A DNA stretch of 64,000 nucleotides from Oreocharis arfaki (taxonomy: Eukaryota > Chordata > Aves > Passeriformes > Paramythiidae): contig VZRR01012431.1 of the NCBI GenBank assembly GCA_013398015.1, forward strand, positions 171,506 through 235,505, given 5' to 3'. The notes beneath the pieces are model-generated. The model did no database searches. It was not told the origin of the DNA and worked only from the letters and a program-made list of their open reading frames with translations. The position numbers and the translations under genes are program-made. This document shows, piece after piece, positions 13,801 through 25,900 of this stretch. Every line of letters begins with the position of its first letter. The stretch's first letter is position 1.

Positions 13801-14730
13801 CTTTGAGCAGCATCTCCCAGCTCAGGTTCCAGCTTGGTTCTCCAGGTGAAATTCCTGGTACATCCTGAGATACCCGAGCAGATCATGGAGGATCTGCTTT
13901 ACTGGAACTGTTTCCACCTCTGGAGAAGTTCAGAAATGATGTGGTGTAATGTTGTGTTGTCCCAAATTGAGTTTTGTACTGATCAAATTCCTTTTTTCAG
14001 CCTGAAATGGTGGGTGGAGTTTGCCACGTGTCCATTTTTCTTCCTGTTCCTGGTTCTTTGGCTGGGAAATGTGGGGCTGGGACTTGGGCTGGAAAAACAA
14101 ATATTGGCTCTCGGAGGTGGAGATAAAAGCAGGATATTGTATCTGGGACATGGAGACAGTTGTGCATCTCACTGCTCCCTGGGGATGGTTTAAAGTAAAG
14201 AGCAATTAATGATGGTGATTCCAGGAGGGGTTCAGTGGTGCAGGAGTTGTGCTATTTTCAGCCATGGCCATGCAGCGACACTTGGGTTTGTCCTTTCAGC
14301 ACAGCCTCTGCATCGATCACTGCCGTGTGGCTGGGTTTGGGTTTTGTCATTTCGAGGGCATTTTCGTTCTGCTGCTACTCTCAGAGGACATTTCTCTCTC
14401 TCCTGCTGCCTTTCCTGGCTGTTGTTCTGTATTCCAGAGCAGTGCTGCTGTTCTGCTGCTGTCATTTCACACCCTGGAGGGGAGCAGGGAGTGTGGGAGG
14501 GGAGGAATCCAGCAGGAATCCTCAGGTGGTTTAAAGGTCTTTGCACTCACAGATCACTGAGCATCTCCTTCCCCCCTGTGTAGTTCTTACCCTGTAATTG
14601 CAATAAAACCATTGTAAGTAGCAGGAAAACGTGGTAAACCTGATTGCCAGGAGAGCCCTGTTGTTAACAGTGGTCAAACACATCTGTGTTCAAAATCATC
14701 TCGAGATTTTGGGACTCATAAAAGTTACCC

Positions 14731-14840
14731 CAGAATATCCTGAGCTGGAAGGGACTCAAAAAGATCGCCAAGTCCAGCTCCTGGCCCTGCAGGACCCCCC
14801 AGCAATCCCACCCAGTGCCTGGCAGTGTTGTTCCTGCCAG
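14731..14840 (-). mobile_element. CR1-like fragment
   Basis: AGAATATCCTGAGCTGGAAG followed by AGTCCAGCTCCTGGCCCTGC and AGCAATCCCACCCAGTGCCT matches the reverse strand of the same CR1 3'-end type seen at 13.7 kb. The two are about 1 kb apart and in the same orientation. Confidence 0.75.
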
Positions 14841-17559
14841 AATTCAGGAAATCCATGTGTAGAATTAAGGAAATTCGTGTACACGAGGCGGCTGTAGAAG
14901 ACATAAATCCTCAGGCCTCACGGAGCGCTCTCGGCCAGTAGCAAATAGGGGTCAGGTGGAGTCTGTCCCTGGATATTCATTATCCCAGGGATTAACCTTG
15001 CCTGCTTCTATTTCCAAAGCTGCTCCCGTCCGTGGTTGCAGTCTAGGTATTGCCCCTGGCTCATCCTGCCCTGGAGGTGCCACGGAGCAGGGGCCTGATG
15101 CAAAATGCTCTGTAAACTGCAAGCAAAGCAGCCCCTCCCCTAAAGGGCTTAGCTGCACTTCCAGGCTGGGTAATCCCCAGTGACAGTGCCTATTTAGGGA
15201 GCACATCTCAATAAAAGGGTCTGGGATCTCAGGGTGCAGAGCAGGCACCAAAAACCTCCAGACACGAGGTGTCAGTGCTCAGAATTGGGCCATTTGTACG
15301 TCTACATGCGGATCTGGGGGTTGAGATTCTTCATGGAACCTAAAAGAGAAAAACTTCATTGGAGAAATCCTGCCTTGGACCCTTAATTTATGCCCCAATA
15401 TTCTGAAAGTTGTGGTTACCACTCTAGCGTTTAGCTCTTTCTGTTTAATCGTAGTGCCACTAATTTCAGGCTTTTTCTGACAGCAGTTGGACCAAATTGT
15501 TCTGACATTTCCCTCCTGTCAGGAGAGGTTCTGGAGGAGACAGAAAAAATGGGTGTGCAGCAGAGTGCAAAGCTGGGAGAAAAGCAGAGTGCTGGATTGA
15601 TGTGTGTGGCTTGCCCAGGCTGGTTTTGCTTCCCTGGGATTATAGATTTGTGCTTACATTTTGGTCATTAAGTTTGGTGGAGTCGCAGTGGTTTTAGCAG
15701 AGATTAAAAGCCTTTATGGATTTAATACAAGGCGGCCTCTTGGTCGTGGCAGCGATGAGCTGTGGCTTAGGCTGTGTTCTCAGAATTTACAGCCTGCACC
15801 CGTTATTTTCCTCCTGGAGGGTTCCTTTTGATGGGTGTTTTCTGTGTGCAGCATAAATTAAACATGCTGAGCACGTGGTGCCTGAGGCCGCTGCTCTGAC
15901 TTCAGTCAAACCCAGAGAGACCAATGCACCGAGGAGATGGAAATCAGAATATGGCACTGAAGGGATAAAGGAACCAACTCTGAGGCATATTTGTGCCCTG
16001 TGTGCTTGGATCTGTGTGGAGAAGATGGATTTCTCTGTGTGCCTTCTTTGCTTTGTTGGGTTTTTTTCAGAGATCTTTTCCAAAAGCAGCAGCAGCAGGA
16101 GTCTGGTTCTCTTTTATTCAGTTTTTCCTATATCTTGTTTTTTGCTGCATAAGGAGAGGAGTGAAAATCCAGTTGTGTTTGGAGTGCACTGGAGGTTTCC
16201 TGGGAGTAAATTCTTGCGAGTATTGGAGTCAGTTATTGCAAGGAGTGTCTTGCTTGTAGAGACCGAGACAAGTTCAGAGCTGAGCTCCTGACAGTTCTCT
16301 TAATTTTTGGAGCACAAATGCTCAGCTGAAACGTTCTTTGTCTGCCTTGCATGACTTATGAGTTGCAGTGATTAAGTTTCTTGTGTTTGCTGGGCTGAAT
16401 TCTCCCTGGGTTTCCTGGAGACTTCCCGGAGGCCAGTGGATGAAGCATTTTCTTGGCTCCTGGCAATTTGGGGAGTGTTTATCCTGTCAGTCCCAGCTGA
16501 TGCTTAAGGCCTTTGGATACGCTGGCTGGGTTCAGATTCTTTTAGTTTCTTCCCTGGCATCACCTCTTTTTGAGCTTCTGGAGCTGTAAATGATGTCTGA
16601 ATTTGGGTTTGTGTAAACTATTCCTGTTTACAGCCAACCAGAGAGTTAAACCAGTGGTGAGCAGCAGAGAGCAGTAAACAAGCTCAATTTTCTCTTGCCT
16701 GAAGGGATTTTTGGTTCCTCTGCTCGCTGAGCAAATAGGGCAGTGTATTAGCATGTTATTCTTCCCAGTCTTTTTGCCTTCTGTTTTCATGACATTAATA
16801 CTTGAATTTTTATTCAGTGGATGCTATTAATGATTCTGATAGTCCTGCTGATATTCTGGAGGTTCTGTCAGTGTGGTGGGTGCAAAAGGTTTTGCAGTTA
16901 ACACACACTTGAAATGTTACCCACGAATCACAGTGGTATTTCCAGAGGCACCGATGTTTTTAGCAAGCCCCCAAATTCCCAGGAACATCTTCAGAGTCTG
17001 CCCTGTGCCAGTGCTTTGGCCGTGGCCTGAGGTGGTTTTCTCTTCGTCATCACTGAAGGCTTGTCTGAAAAACGATAAAAATTACGAATACCGACATGTG
17101 TTCTTGTTCTTTTGCCTCCTTGTGCCTTCTGCTCTCCCCATGTGGCTTTATTTAGTGAAGCAGCCTTCCCACGTTTTTAATGTTAATTAATTTATTAATG
17201 AGATTTCTTCTTCACCCAACATAGCAAGGCAAAATGAGGCTGTTTAATCTTAGGTTGCGAGGCAGCATTGGTAATTCCCGTTCCTTACGGAGGAGTCAGG
17301 CTGATTTTCAGCTCAGTCTAAGCTATCCAGTGATACTCAGCAACCACAGAATTCCCAGGTCCCACCAGGTATGAAAGATTAATTGACACATTAAATAAAC
17401 TATTGATTTCTGACACTTTACGCTTGGCAAAAGATGGCTCCGGATATGAATTTAAGCTCCTGAAATCTATAGTCGTCTCTCCAAAGCACGTTTGTGAGGC
17501 ACAATTCACGAGAGGCTGTAAGTCTCTGAAATGCAGGTGGAATATTTGATGTTTTCCCA

Positions 17560-17690
17560 CTGCCAGAGGGCAGGGTTGGACGGGATATTGGGAATAAATC
17601 CTTCCCTGGGAGGGTGGGGAGGGCCTGGCACAGGGTGCCCAGAGAAGCTGTGGCTGTCCCATCCCTGGAAGTGTTTTCTCTCCTCTTCCT
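17560..17690 (+). mobile_element. CR1 fragment
   Basis: AGGGCAGGGTTGGACGGGAT, AAATCCTTCCCTGGGAGGGT and GTGCCCAGAGAAGCTGTGGC are characteristic of the CR1 3' region, sense orientation. The terminal part is missing after about 17690. Confidence 0.8.
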
Positions 17691-20600
17691 TTTAACTGGG
17701 ACAGAAGAGAGAGGTTTATTTTCCTCCTGAGAGCTCCAGTGTGAAGCTACGAGAGGCAAAGGGAGAAATTATTTTGCAATATAGGATGGAATGAATGAGC
17801 TGGACCTGGAATGTGCCTTCCTCGAGTGAATCTGCAGTGAATGTTACACTGGAGTTAATAATTTCTGTGGAGCAAATACTGAATTTCAGGCTTTGCAGCT
17901 GGTTCAGCTTTAACCATTGCTAAAAAACGCCTCCCCCAAGCTAAATCACCACATTAAAAAGGCTGGGGAAGAATTATTTTCAACACTTCAGAATCAAATC
18001 TCAGGCTAGGAGCGCTCCTAGGGCTGACTGATGGGCTGTGGGGCAAATGGAGCTTGCAGGGAGTAGGGATTGCTTCCTTTGAGGAATTCCAGGGAGCTCC
18101 GCGGAGCCTCGGGGTTGTAGCTACTCCTGCCTTACAGATGCAGTAATTCCGTGTTCCCCCTGAAGGATGCAGTTTGTGCTGCTCAGCACGCTGCCGAGGC
18201 GAACTGGCTGCAGCAAGATTAGGCTTGAATCCTGAGCTTTTTACAAATCCTGTTTTTCTCATCTTTTCCGAGTTCTTCCCACAGTGCAGTGTCACCCACC
18301 CAAACTCACTCTTTCAGCAGAAGACTGGAACTTGCTTGGTTTTTAATTAAAATTGTCCATACTCTGATTTAATGGCTCCATAAAGCATCCCGGCTTACCC
18401 TGCCTCAGGTAAATGAAAATATTTGCTGTGGTAAATAGGACTATTAGTTTTATGATCCATAGCAATAAAAAGCTTTTATCAAGAATGTCATCAAAAGAGG
18501 CATAAAATTGTGTTCCATGTAAAACTAAGGAGGTGTCTGGGAAGTTTTACTGTGATTCATAAATTTCTGTAGGAAAAGGTGTTAATGGTGTCATTTTTTT
18601 GTGCGCCTTGTGGTCATTTAAAAATTAAAAGCGCCTGTGAGCAGGTCTTGTACATGGAAAGGATGGGGTCACAACGTGGACATAATAGGAATTATTCCCT
18701 TTTCCCTGCACAGGTTCCCTGCTTCAGCTTGGACGTGTCACTGTGCTCGGAAGCAGAATAATTCTGGCTGAAATGAAGCAGAGGAGAAAGCTCTCTGAAC
18801 TCCCTGCCTGTGTTGTCGTGGTGCCACAGCTGCCTGGGCCCCTGATTTCAGCTGTGTAGCCGAGCACATCTTTCCCTGGCATGGTGCAGTGTGAAATAGT
18901 CCACAGGCATCTGCAGAAGGGCAGAGATGGATGGGTGGAGTTAGATTTGGGCTGGGACAGCCCCCCTGTCCCTTGGAGGGTGTGTTGGGCGAGACCCACA
19001 GGGCAGGCAGGTTCCTCCCTGCCCAGGTCGTGCTGTTTTACAGAACGATTTGAATTGTGTTTGGTTTAAAAGTGAGCAGCATCTGGTTTTCTCACAGAAG
19101 GGAGCGAATTACCCTGCTCCCAGCCCCAGCATCCAGCAGGCCCTACTGGAAATGGGGGTTTGCATCTCCTGAATCCACCTTGGACCTGCTGTGGGCAGAA
19201 CAGACAGAAGGGTGTCCAGCACTGGGGCTGGAGCTCCTGGCTCTGGGATGCTGTGCCAGAGCTGAGTCCTTCCCCAGAGCCCTGTGGGTTTGGCACTGGG
19301 GGTGGGACAGGGCAGGGCAGGGGATGCTCCCTCTGTGCCTGCTGGCACATGTGGGGTGTTTAGGAGCATCCCTCACATCCAGGGCCGCCAGCCGGGGTTT
19401 GATGTGTTTGTTTTGGGATGCTCCTCCCCTGAAGGTGGCTTTGCTCTCGTCTTTGTCCCGTGTTCTCTTGTGGCACCGTGCTGAGCTGCTGCTCCCTCCC
19501 CGCATCTCCAGGATCTGATATTCCCCAAAGGAATCAGCAATCCCCTCCTCCAATTCCTGGCAGATTTAGGGAGTGGTTGCCATGGCGACGGGGGAGGAAT
19601 TGGATCTGCAGCCCAGCTGGGATCAATCCCAGCTGCTGCCTCCTCCTCCTGAGCAGTCAGCGTATTTCTAATAAAGTGACCGTGTACAGGAGCCTTGTCT
19701 TTGTCTTGTTAAGCCTTTGTTGTGTATTAAATCCTGAGGGCTTTCGCCATAATCTGCTTCGCTCACAAGCTTTACAAATCCCGCCCTTACTCCATGAGCC
19801 GTGGCCATGAGATCCAGGAGATATTTCTTCCCTGATGGTGTTATTTCTGGAATTATTTTAATTGGTGAATCGTTGCTAGAAACGAACGAAATTAAAGGTA
19901 GAGCCTGTGAGCAGGGAACCGAGGGTTCAGTCACAGCTGACTCCATCCATGCTGTGCTTTATTTGCCCAAGTATTTTTGATTTTTTTTTTTTTTTGGTTT
20001 TGCATTTTTCTCTGGGCTTCACTCACGTGTTGTGGCAGTGCATCGTTACCTGGGTTCCCTGTGACAGGAGCACAGGGATTCCTGCCCCTGGAGACACCCT
20101 CCAAGGCAAACCCCATCCAAATTCCCTGCCTGGGGTCACGGTGAGAGCGGTGCCTGGCAGGAAGAGCCCTTAGAGCTGAGTTTGGCCATTCAAAGGTGAC
20201 CCCGGGGCTGCAGTGCGGACACATCCCTGGGGATCCGAGTCTGGAATGACCCCAGTGCTGGAGGGAGGTGAGGTCAGTAGGGCTGAGATCCTTATTTACT
20301 TCCAAGGCTCAAACTGGGATCTCTTGGGGTCAGTGGTGAAGTGATGGAGGCTGTGAAGGAGCAGTGGTTTTGTGGGAAGGGAAGGGAAGGGTGTGAGGGG
20401 ATGGACTCCCGTTTATCCGAGGGAGTAGAACCCCATGGGAAATCTGAAATCAAGCGTATTCAGTGTTCCAAGACATTCCTTTTGTGGAGCCAGACACACC
20501 TTCCAGAGCAGGGCAAGCATTAATATTCCCGTTTCTGGAGTGTCCCCTTTGGAACCTGGGCAGGCACAGACATCCAACAACCACCCCGCTTTTCTGTGCT

Positions 20601-22611
20601 GCCTGGGGGGCACTTTATTTCCTGCCCAGGTACAGCCCCCTGCCTTAACCTCAGCCCAGCAAGGACACAGCCTCCCTGCCTATTACCAGAATCACTGCTT
20701 AATTTGAGCTAATTTCTTTTGTTGAGATGCAAAACTAATTATATTGAACTACAGATGAACAGGAAGTTGCATTAGCAAATTTGTTGGGTTTTTGGGTTTT
20801 TTGTTTTTTTTTTTTAATCAATGGGGAATTATTCAGCGTTTTTTGGGGGCTGGGGAACTTTGTAACCAGATAAAAGATACGGGGGAGGGCAGAGCTATAA
20901 AAAGTGTTATTGTGTGATTATGAAGAGGCCTTTTAATGCAGTTATTATGTGATGCTAAAAAGGCCTTTATTGCTTGAAGTTGGAAGCAGAATACAAATGG
21001 GCTCACAGTGTCTATTAAATGAAGAGTGGAAAAAATAGTCCCCGTTTCCCTGAACTGCAAAGCAAAAATAACGATTAAATAGTGATTAAAATCAGCAGTG
21101 CTGCCTTTGTTAGGCTGATCACAGCCTGAGCAATAAAGCTGAGCGAGGGGAGCGATTGTTTGTGTGATTCCAGGCACAGCCCATTGTTCTGCCGGCTCTG
21201 TTTGTCCAGGTGAGATGGCAGCAGATCGTTCTGCTGCTGGAGGCTGCCTCGGGAACGAGGGCTGAGTTCTCCCCGGTGTAAAATAAGGACAGATGAGCTG
21301 GAAGTGACTCATTCAGAGGGATGCTTCCTTCTCCTGGCAGCTGAATTCCAGAAGTTACCTGCAGTTTCTGTGGCTGAAGCTGCTGGACAGACACAGCTGG
21401 GCTCTTTTGTGCCCAATTTCATCTCCGGGGATCTGTAGGACAAAGCCTTAAAAGTGTTTGCAAACACCCAGAGAACAAAACCTGGGCCTGGGCAACCCCA
21501 CGGCCTGTCCAAAATCCTCCACAGAACCACCAGCAGAAGACACAAAAGACTGGGGATAAAAGCCAGGTAGAATTTCACTCCTTGGCATCTCTGGCAGAAT
21601 GGAAATGTTGGGATTCCTCAGGGTTCTGTAATAACTGCCCTGGGTGTGTCCGTGCATAGGTGAGCACTGGGAGCTCCCAATCCCGGTGGAAAAGGGAGGG
21701 AATTGGCTCTTGAGGTCAGCCTCAGCCCTTCCTTCCGACCTCAGGAGGTCCAGGGATACGTTAATGTCCCTCTCTGAAATCCTGCAGGACGTGCAGCCCT
21801 CCGTGTGACCGTGGCCAGAACTGGAGCACTCAGCGCTCCCAAGCTCTGCTTCCACTTGAGTCTTGCCTGGGTTCTTGGTGTTTGGGGCTGTATCCCGGTG
21901 CTTTGGGCTGGAATACCAGCATTTATCAGTACTGAACTCCAGAGAGGAAAACCAGGAAAGTGCAGGGACCTTGCGCTGGGATTATCCCGGCTCCGATTAT
22001 TGCTTCCAGTTTCCCTCTGGAGAGATGTGCTGTGTCAGGGTGGCTGCTGGCTAAAGAATGTGCTCCGAAAATCCTGATATTCCTGTCCTTCCCTAATGAG
22101 GTCAGGCAGTGCTCCTTCAGCTGTGGGAGCTCCATGCTTGGTGCCTATCCCCCAATCCATATGTTCCCCAGCACTTTAAGGAACGTTGCCATTGGCGCAC
22201 ACAGCCAGGTTTTCGTTCCTGGAGCAGTGCATGTTTCTTAAAACCCCAGGTGTGCTTGGCAGCTGAAATAATGCCTCCGTGGTCTGGAGGTAAAATTAGC
22301 TGCTCTGGGAGAGAGATTTTCAGATTTTCTTGCACTACATGAAAACACAGAGGGTGTTTTCCAAAGAAAACCTATTTTGGCGTCCTCAAATTCAACTTGA
22401 CCCGGGCTTGTTAGGCCACAGATCTGCCATGGAATTAAGCTATAGCTGGAGGAGAGCCAGAATCCAATTACATTTTCTGCCTAATGGGTCATAATTTATG
22501 CAGTGAAGAAGGAGGCAGGGATGTTGCTGGGGGAAAAGGGCACTGGGCCTGCGTGGATGTACACTGGGAAGGGCTGATGGCAAATGGGAAAGGGGAGGGC
22601 AGGGGTGCTGT

Positions 22612-22689
22612 CCTTCCTCTCTTGTTTAAAACCTTCTTCTCTTGTTTAAGACCTTCCTCTCGTGTTTAAAACCTTCCTCTTGTGTTTAG
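22612..22689. repeat. 20-bp tandem repeat, four copies
   Basis: The unit CTTCCTCTCTTGTTTAAAAC repeats about four times with point differences, 140 nt upstream of exon 1. It adds pyrimidine-rich sequence near the exon 1 acceptor, but no function is shown. Confidence 0.85.
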
Positions 22690-22827
22690 TTCCAGCAATT
22701 CAGAGCAGAAGATAGGTGTGATACTGGACTGTAAATTGAGTAAGGGACCCATGGGGATTGTAAGGTTGGCAAAGCTTTTTTGCTGGAGATCACCGCTCTT
22801 GTCTAACTGTGCTCATTCCCTTCCCAG

Positions 22828-22902
22828 CCTCTCTCCAAGTGGACATTGTTCCAAGCCAGGGGGAGATCAGCGTTGGAGAATCCAAGTTCTTCTTATGTCA
22901 AG
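22828..22902 (+). CDS. NCAM1: NCAM1 exon 1: Ig1, first half
   Basis: This 75-nt exon starts after a ttcccag acceptor with CC, completing an alanine codon at the signal-peptide end, then reads SLQVDIVPSQGEISVGESKF and ends in FLCQ plus the first base of a valine codon. SLQVD holds the known mature N-terminus. The cysteine of FLCQ is the first half of the Ig1 disulfide. The donor is GTGCGT. Ig1 pairs with Ig2 in the homophilic cis dimer. The length equals that of the mammalian exon. Confidence 0.97.
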
Positions 22903-25900
22903 GTGCGTGGTGGCTGAAGGCACCTGGGTTATTTAGTCAGTTAAAGATGAAAGTACAGCGGGCTGTGACGGCGTTTGCACGCTGTGGGGTCAGTCAGAGC
23001 CCTTCAGCTGTGGGCTCTGTGAGCAGTGCAGAGCTGGGCTGGCTCACTGCGCTGTTTTCTCCCCGGCAGTGGCAGGGGAGGCCAAGTTCAAGGACATCTC
23101 GTGGTTCTCCCCGAACGGGGAGAGGCTGACCCCGAACCAGCAGCGCATCTCGGTGGTGCGCAACGATGACTTCTCCTCCACCCTCACCATCTACAACGCC
23201 AACATCGACGACGCCGGCATCTACAAGTGCGTGGTCAGCAGCCTGGAGGAGGGCGACTCCGAGGCCACCGTCAATGTCAAGATTTTCCGTAAGGCAGCGC
23301 CTGCCAGGCTGTTTCCTTGCACGTTTATGAGGCAAGATTAGGCAGGAAGCTGTTTCACCTTCCTAGGAAAAGGTTTAAAGGGGAAGGAGGAGGGTGGAAG
23401 GAAAGGGAGTGTTAAGATGCAGCCTTCTCCTTCCGTGGCGTGGAGGGGTAAGCGGGAGTCAGGATGAATTGGATGGTCAGGGCTTCTCCAGCACGTCCAC
23501 GGCTGAAATCCCTCAGAAAGGCAGCAGAGCAAGGGCTGGAAGGAGAGGATTCTGGTGCTTCTGGCAGGAGCAACAGAGAGAGGAGCTGTTGTGGGTGACA
23601 CACGCCTCTAGCGCGGAGTGAAGAGGGGCCCATGCGTTCAGAGGGTTTGTGACGAGCCCTGAGCTTGCCCAGCAGAGCCCTGCGAGCAGCTCCTCCCTCC
23701 CTGCTGGGAGGCTGAGCAGTCCCAAGCTCACGTTTTGCAGTGGGGGTTATTCAGTGGTGATTGAGCCCACTGTGGGCACAGGGCTGGAAGTGGGGGTGCT
23801 GTGGGCAGTGCACTCACTCAGACCTTTATCCTCCCCTGGGAACAAGGAGATTGCTGGGGCTTTGGGGGTTTCTGTGCTTCCCTCAGGCTGGAGGCAGGAG
23901 CACAGCTCCAGGTGTGCTGGGAAAGCTGCAGTGACCCTCTCCTTGCCTTGTTTCCAGAAAAGCTGATGTTCAGGAACGCTCCCACCCCTCAGGAGTTCAA
24001 GGAAGGGGACGATGCTGTGATCGTGTGTGACGTGGTCAGCTCACTGCCCCCCACCATCATCTGGAAGCACAAAGGCAGGGATGTCATCCTAAAAAAGGAT
24101 GGTAAGGGCTCGGTTCTTGTCCACTCCGGGCTCAAATGTCCATCTCCCATCAGGGCTCACACGCAAAATGCTGGTGGTCACAAGGGAGAGGAGAAGCAGT
24201 TTGTGCCTGACACAAGGCCGTGGGATGTGAATTTAGTTATCCCAGGTGCTGTGGTTTGGCAATGGCAGGGCAGTCATGTTCCCACAGAAATGGCATCAGG
24301 CTTTGGCACTGGAATCAGCCAAGGAATGCTGGAAAAAAAATACAGATCAAAGACGTGCCATCAGACAGAAAAGCTGAATGCTGTGACACCTTCCAGCCTT
24401 TCTGAGGAAAAGGGCCTGAAAGCTCCTTGCAAGAACTTTTCCCTCCCTTCCCAAATGCTCTTTGCTGGCACAGGCCCTGACTCGAGCTGAGCAGGTTTCC
24501 CACACCTGGCACGCAGGTGGAGAGAGAGGCTGGAGCTCTTGGGCAGGAGGGACAAGTCCCAAACTGCTCATTGCCTCATGTGCTGCAATGTAAACGTGTC
24601 ACTGTGAACATTTACCTGTTCACCTCCCCCAGCACTGCACAGCACCAGGGCAGCTGGCTGCTCTGCACAGATGTTTCTTCCTTGGCAGGAGCAGCTCCAG
24701 CTACAGCAGCATCTCCAGTTAATGGTGGGCAGGGAGATTTTGTTCCACCACGCCCAGAAGGGGCAAAGAGAGGAGAACCTGGAGTGAGCTTCCCTTCCTT
24801 TTGTGTTTTGCAGTGCGGTTCATCGTCCTGTCCAACAACTACCTGCAGATCCGGGGCATCAAGAAGACGGATGAGGGCACCTACAGGTGTGAGGGGAGGA
24901 TCCTGGCCCGTGGGGAGATCAACTTCAAAGACATCCAGGTCATCGTGAACGGTGAGGGGCTCAGGGCTCAGAGCAGCACCTCAGCCCAGGCTGCCTTTGG
25001 ACATGCATCAAACCCATTGACCGAACCCTGCAGGTGGTGGTGGCAGGGTTTGGGTGGCTGCTGGCATCAGAGATGCACAGGGGTCGCTCACACCTTCTGT
25101 CCTGTCCAACTCAACCATGGCTTTCTTCTCTTCCAGTCCCTCCCTCGGTGCGTGCCAGGCAGAGCACCATGAATGCCACTGCCAACCTCAGCCAGTCTGT
25201 CACCCTGGCCTGTGATGCCGATGGCTTTCCCGAGCCCACCGTGACGTGGACAAAGTAAGATGCTGTGTGCAGTGTCCTGCTGGGCTCTGGATGATTCCCC
25301 AGGCCTGGAAAGCCAGGCTGGAGGGAAGGGAATGTTCTAACTGGGAGAAGATTAGTTGATTTTTGTCACAAGAATGGCCTCGTGATAGGGCTGAAGTCCC
25401 CTTCTGCTGTGGGTTAGGCAGGGAGCACAGAGCCCACCCAAGGGGAGTGGGGTGGGGAGGAGAATCAGGGTAGAAATCCTGTTGGTTGAGATAAAAATAA
25501 TTCAGTAAAGCAAAGCAAAACAAGGCATTCCTTCAGTGCTCCCCATCGTACAGCCAGGTCAGCTGTGTCCTCTCCCAGCTTCCTGCATTTCCCTGTCAGG
25601 CAGTGATTCACTGGGACACTGTTCTTGGAGTTCTGTAGCCTTTGGTGCAGGTTATGAGCACAGATTGACAGGAAAAGCTGATGGCAGCTTGGAATGGTGC
25701 CTCGGTGTGCAAGAAGCCACCGTCGGTGGGGTTACAGCTCTGTGGTGTGTCAGGGGGTGAGAGGCTCAGCTGCCAGGAGCCCTGAGGCAGGAGGGGTTGG
25801 GAACAGGGCACAAGCTGAGCTCTGGAGCCCGTGGGGAAAGGGGAAGGTGCTGGTCCCTCACAGCACGAGGAGCTGCAGTGCAATAATGGCACGGACAAGC

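Larger units (their letters stand above)
1..22827 (+). other. NCAM1 first intron (3' part), no gene seen
   Basis: This is the tail of the large intron between the signal-peptide exon and the first Ig exon. It is inferred to be intron because exon 1 opens with two bases that complete a split alanine codon, as in other N-CAM genes. I examined the ORFs here: they are short, lack splice context or domain signatures, and the longest (1879-2718) is created by a tandem repeat. Visible contents are a 20-bp minisatellite (about 2201-2540), an N gap in a poly-T tract (9223-9278), several CR1 fragments (12.6, 13.7, 14.7 and 17.6 kb) and AT-rich stretches that could be conserved non-coding elements. No CpG-island promoter or tRNA-like structure was recognised. 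Confidence 0.85.
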
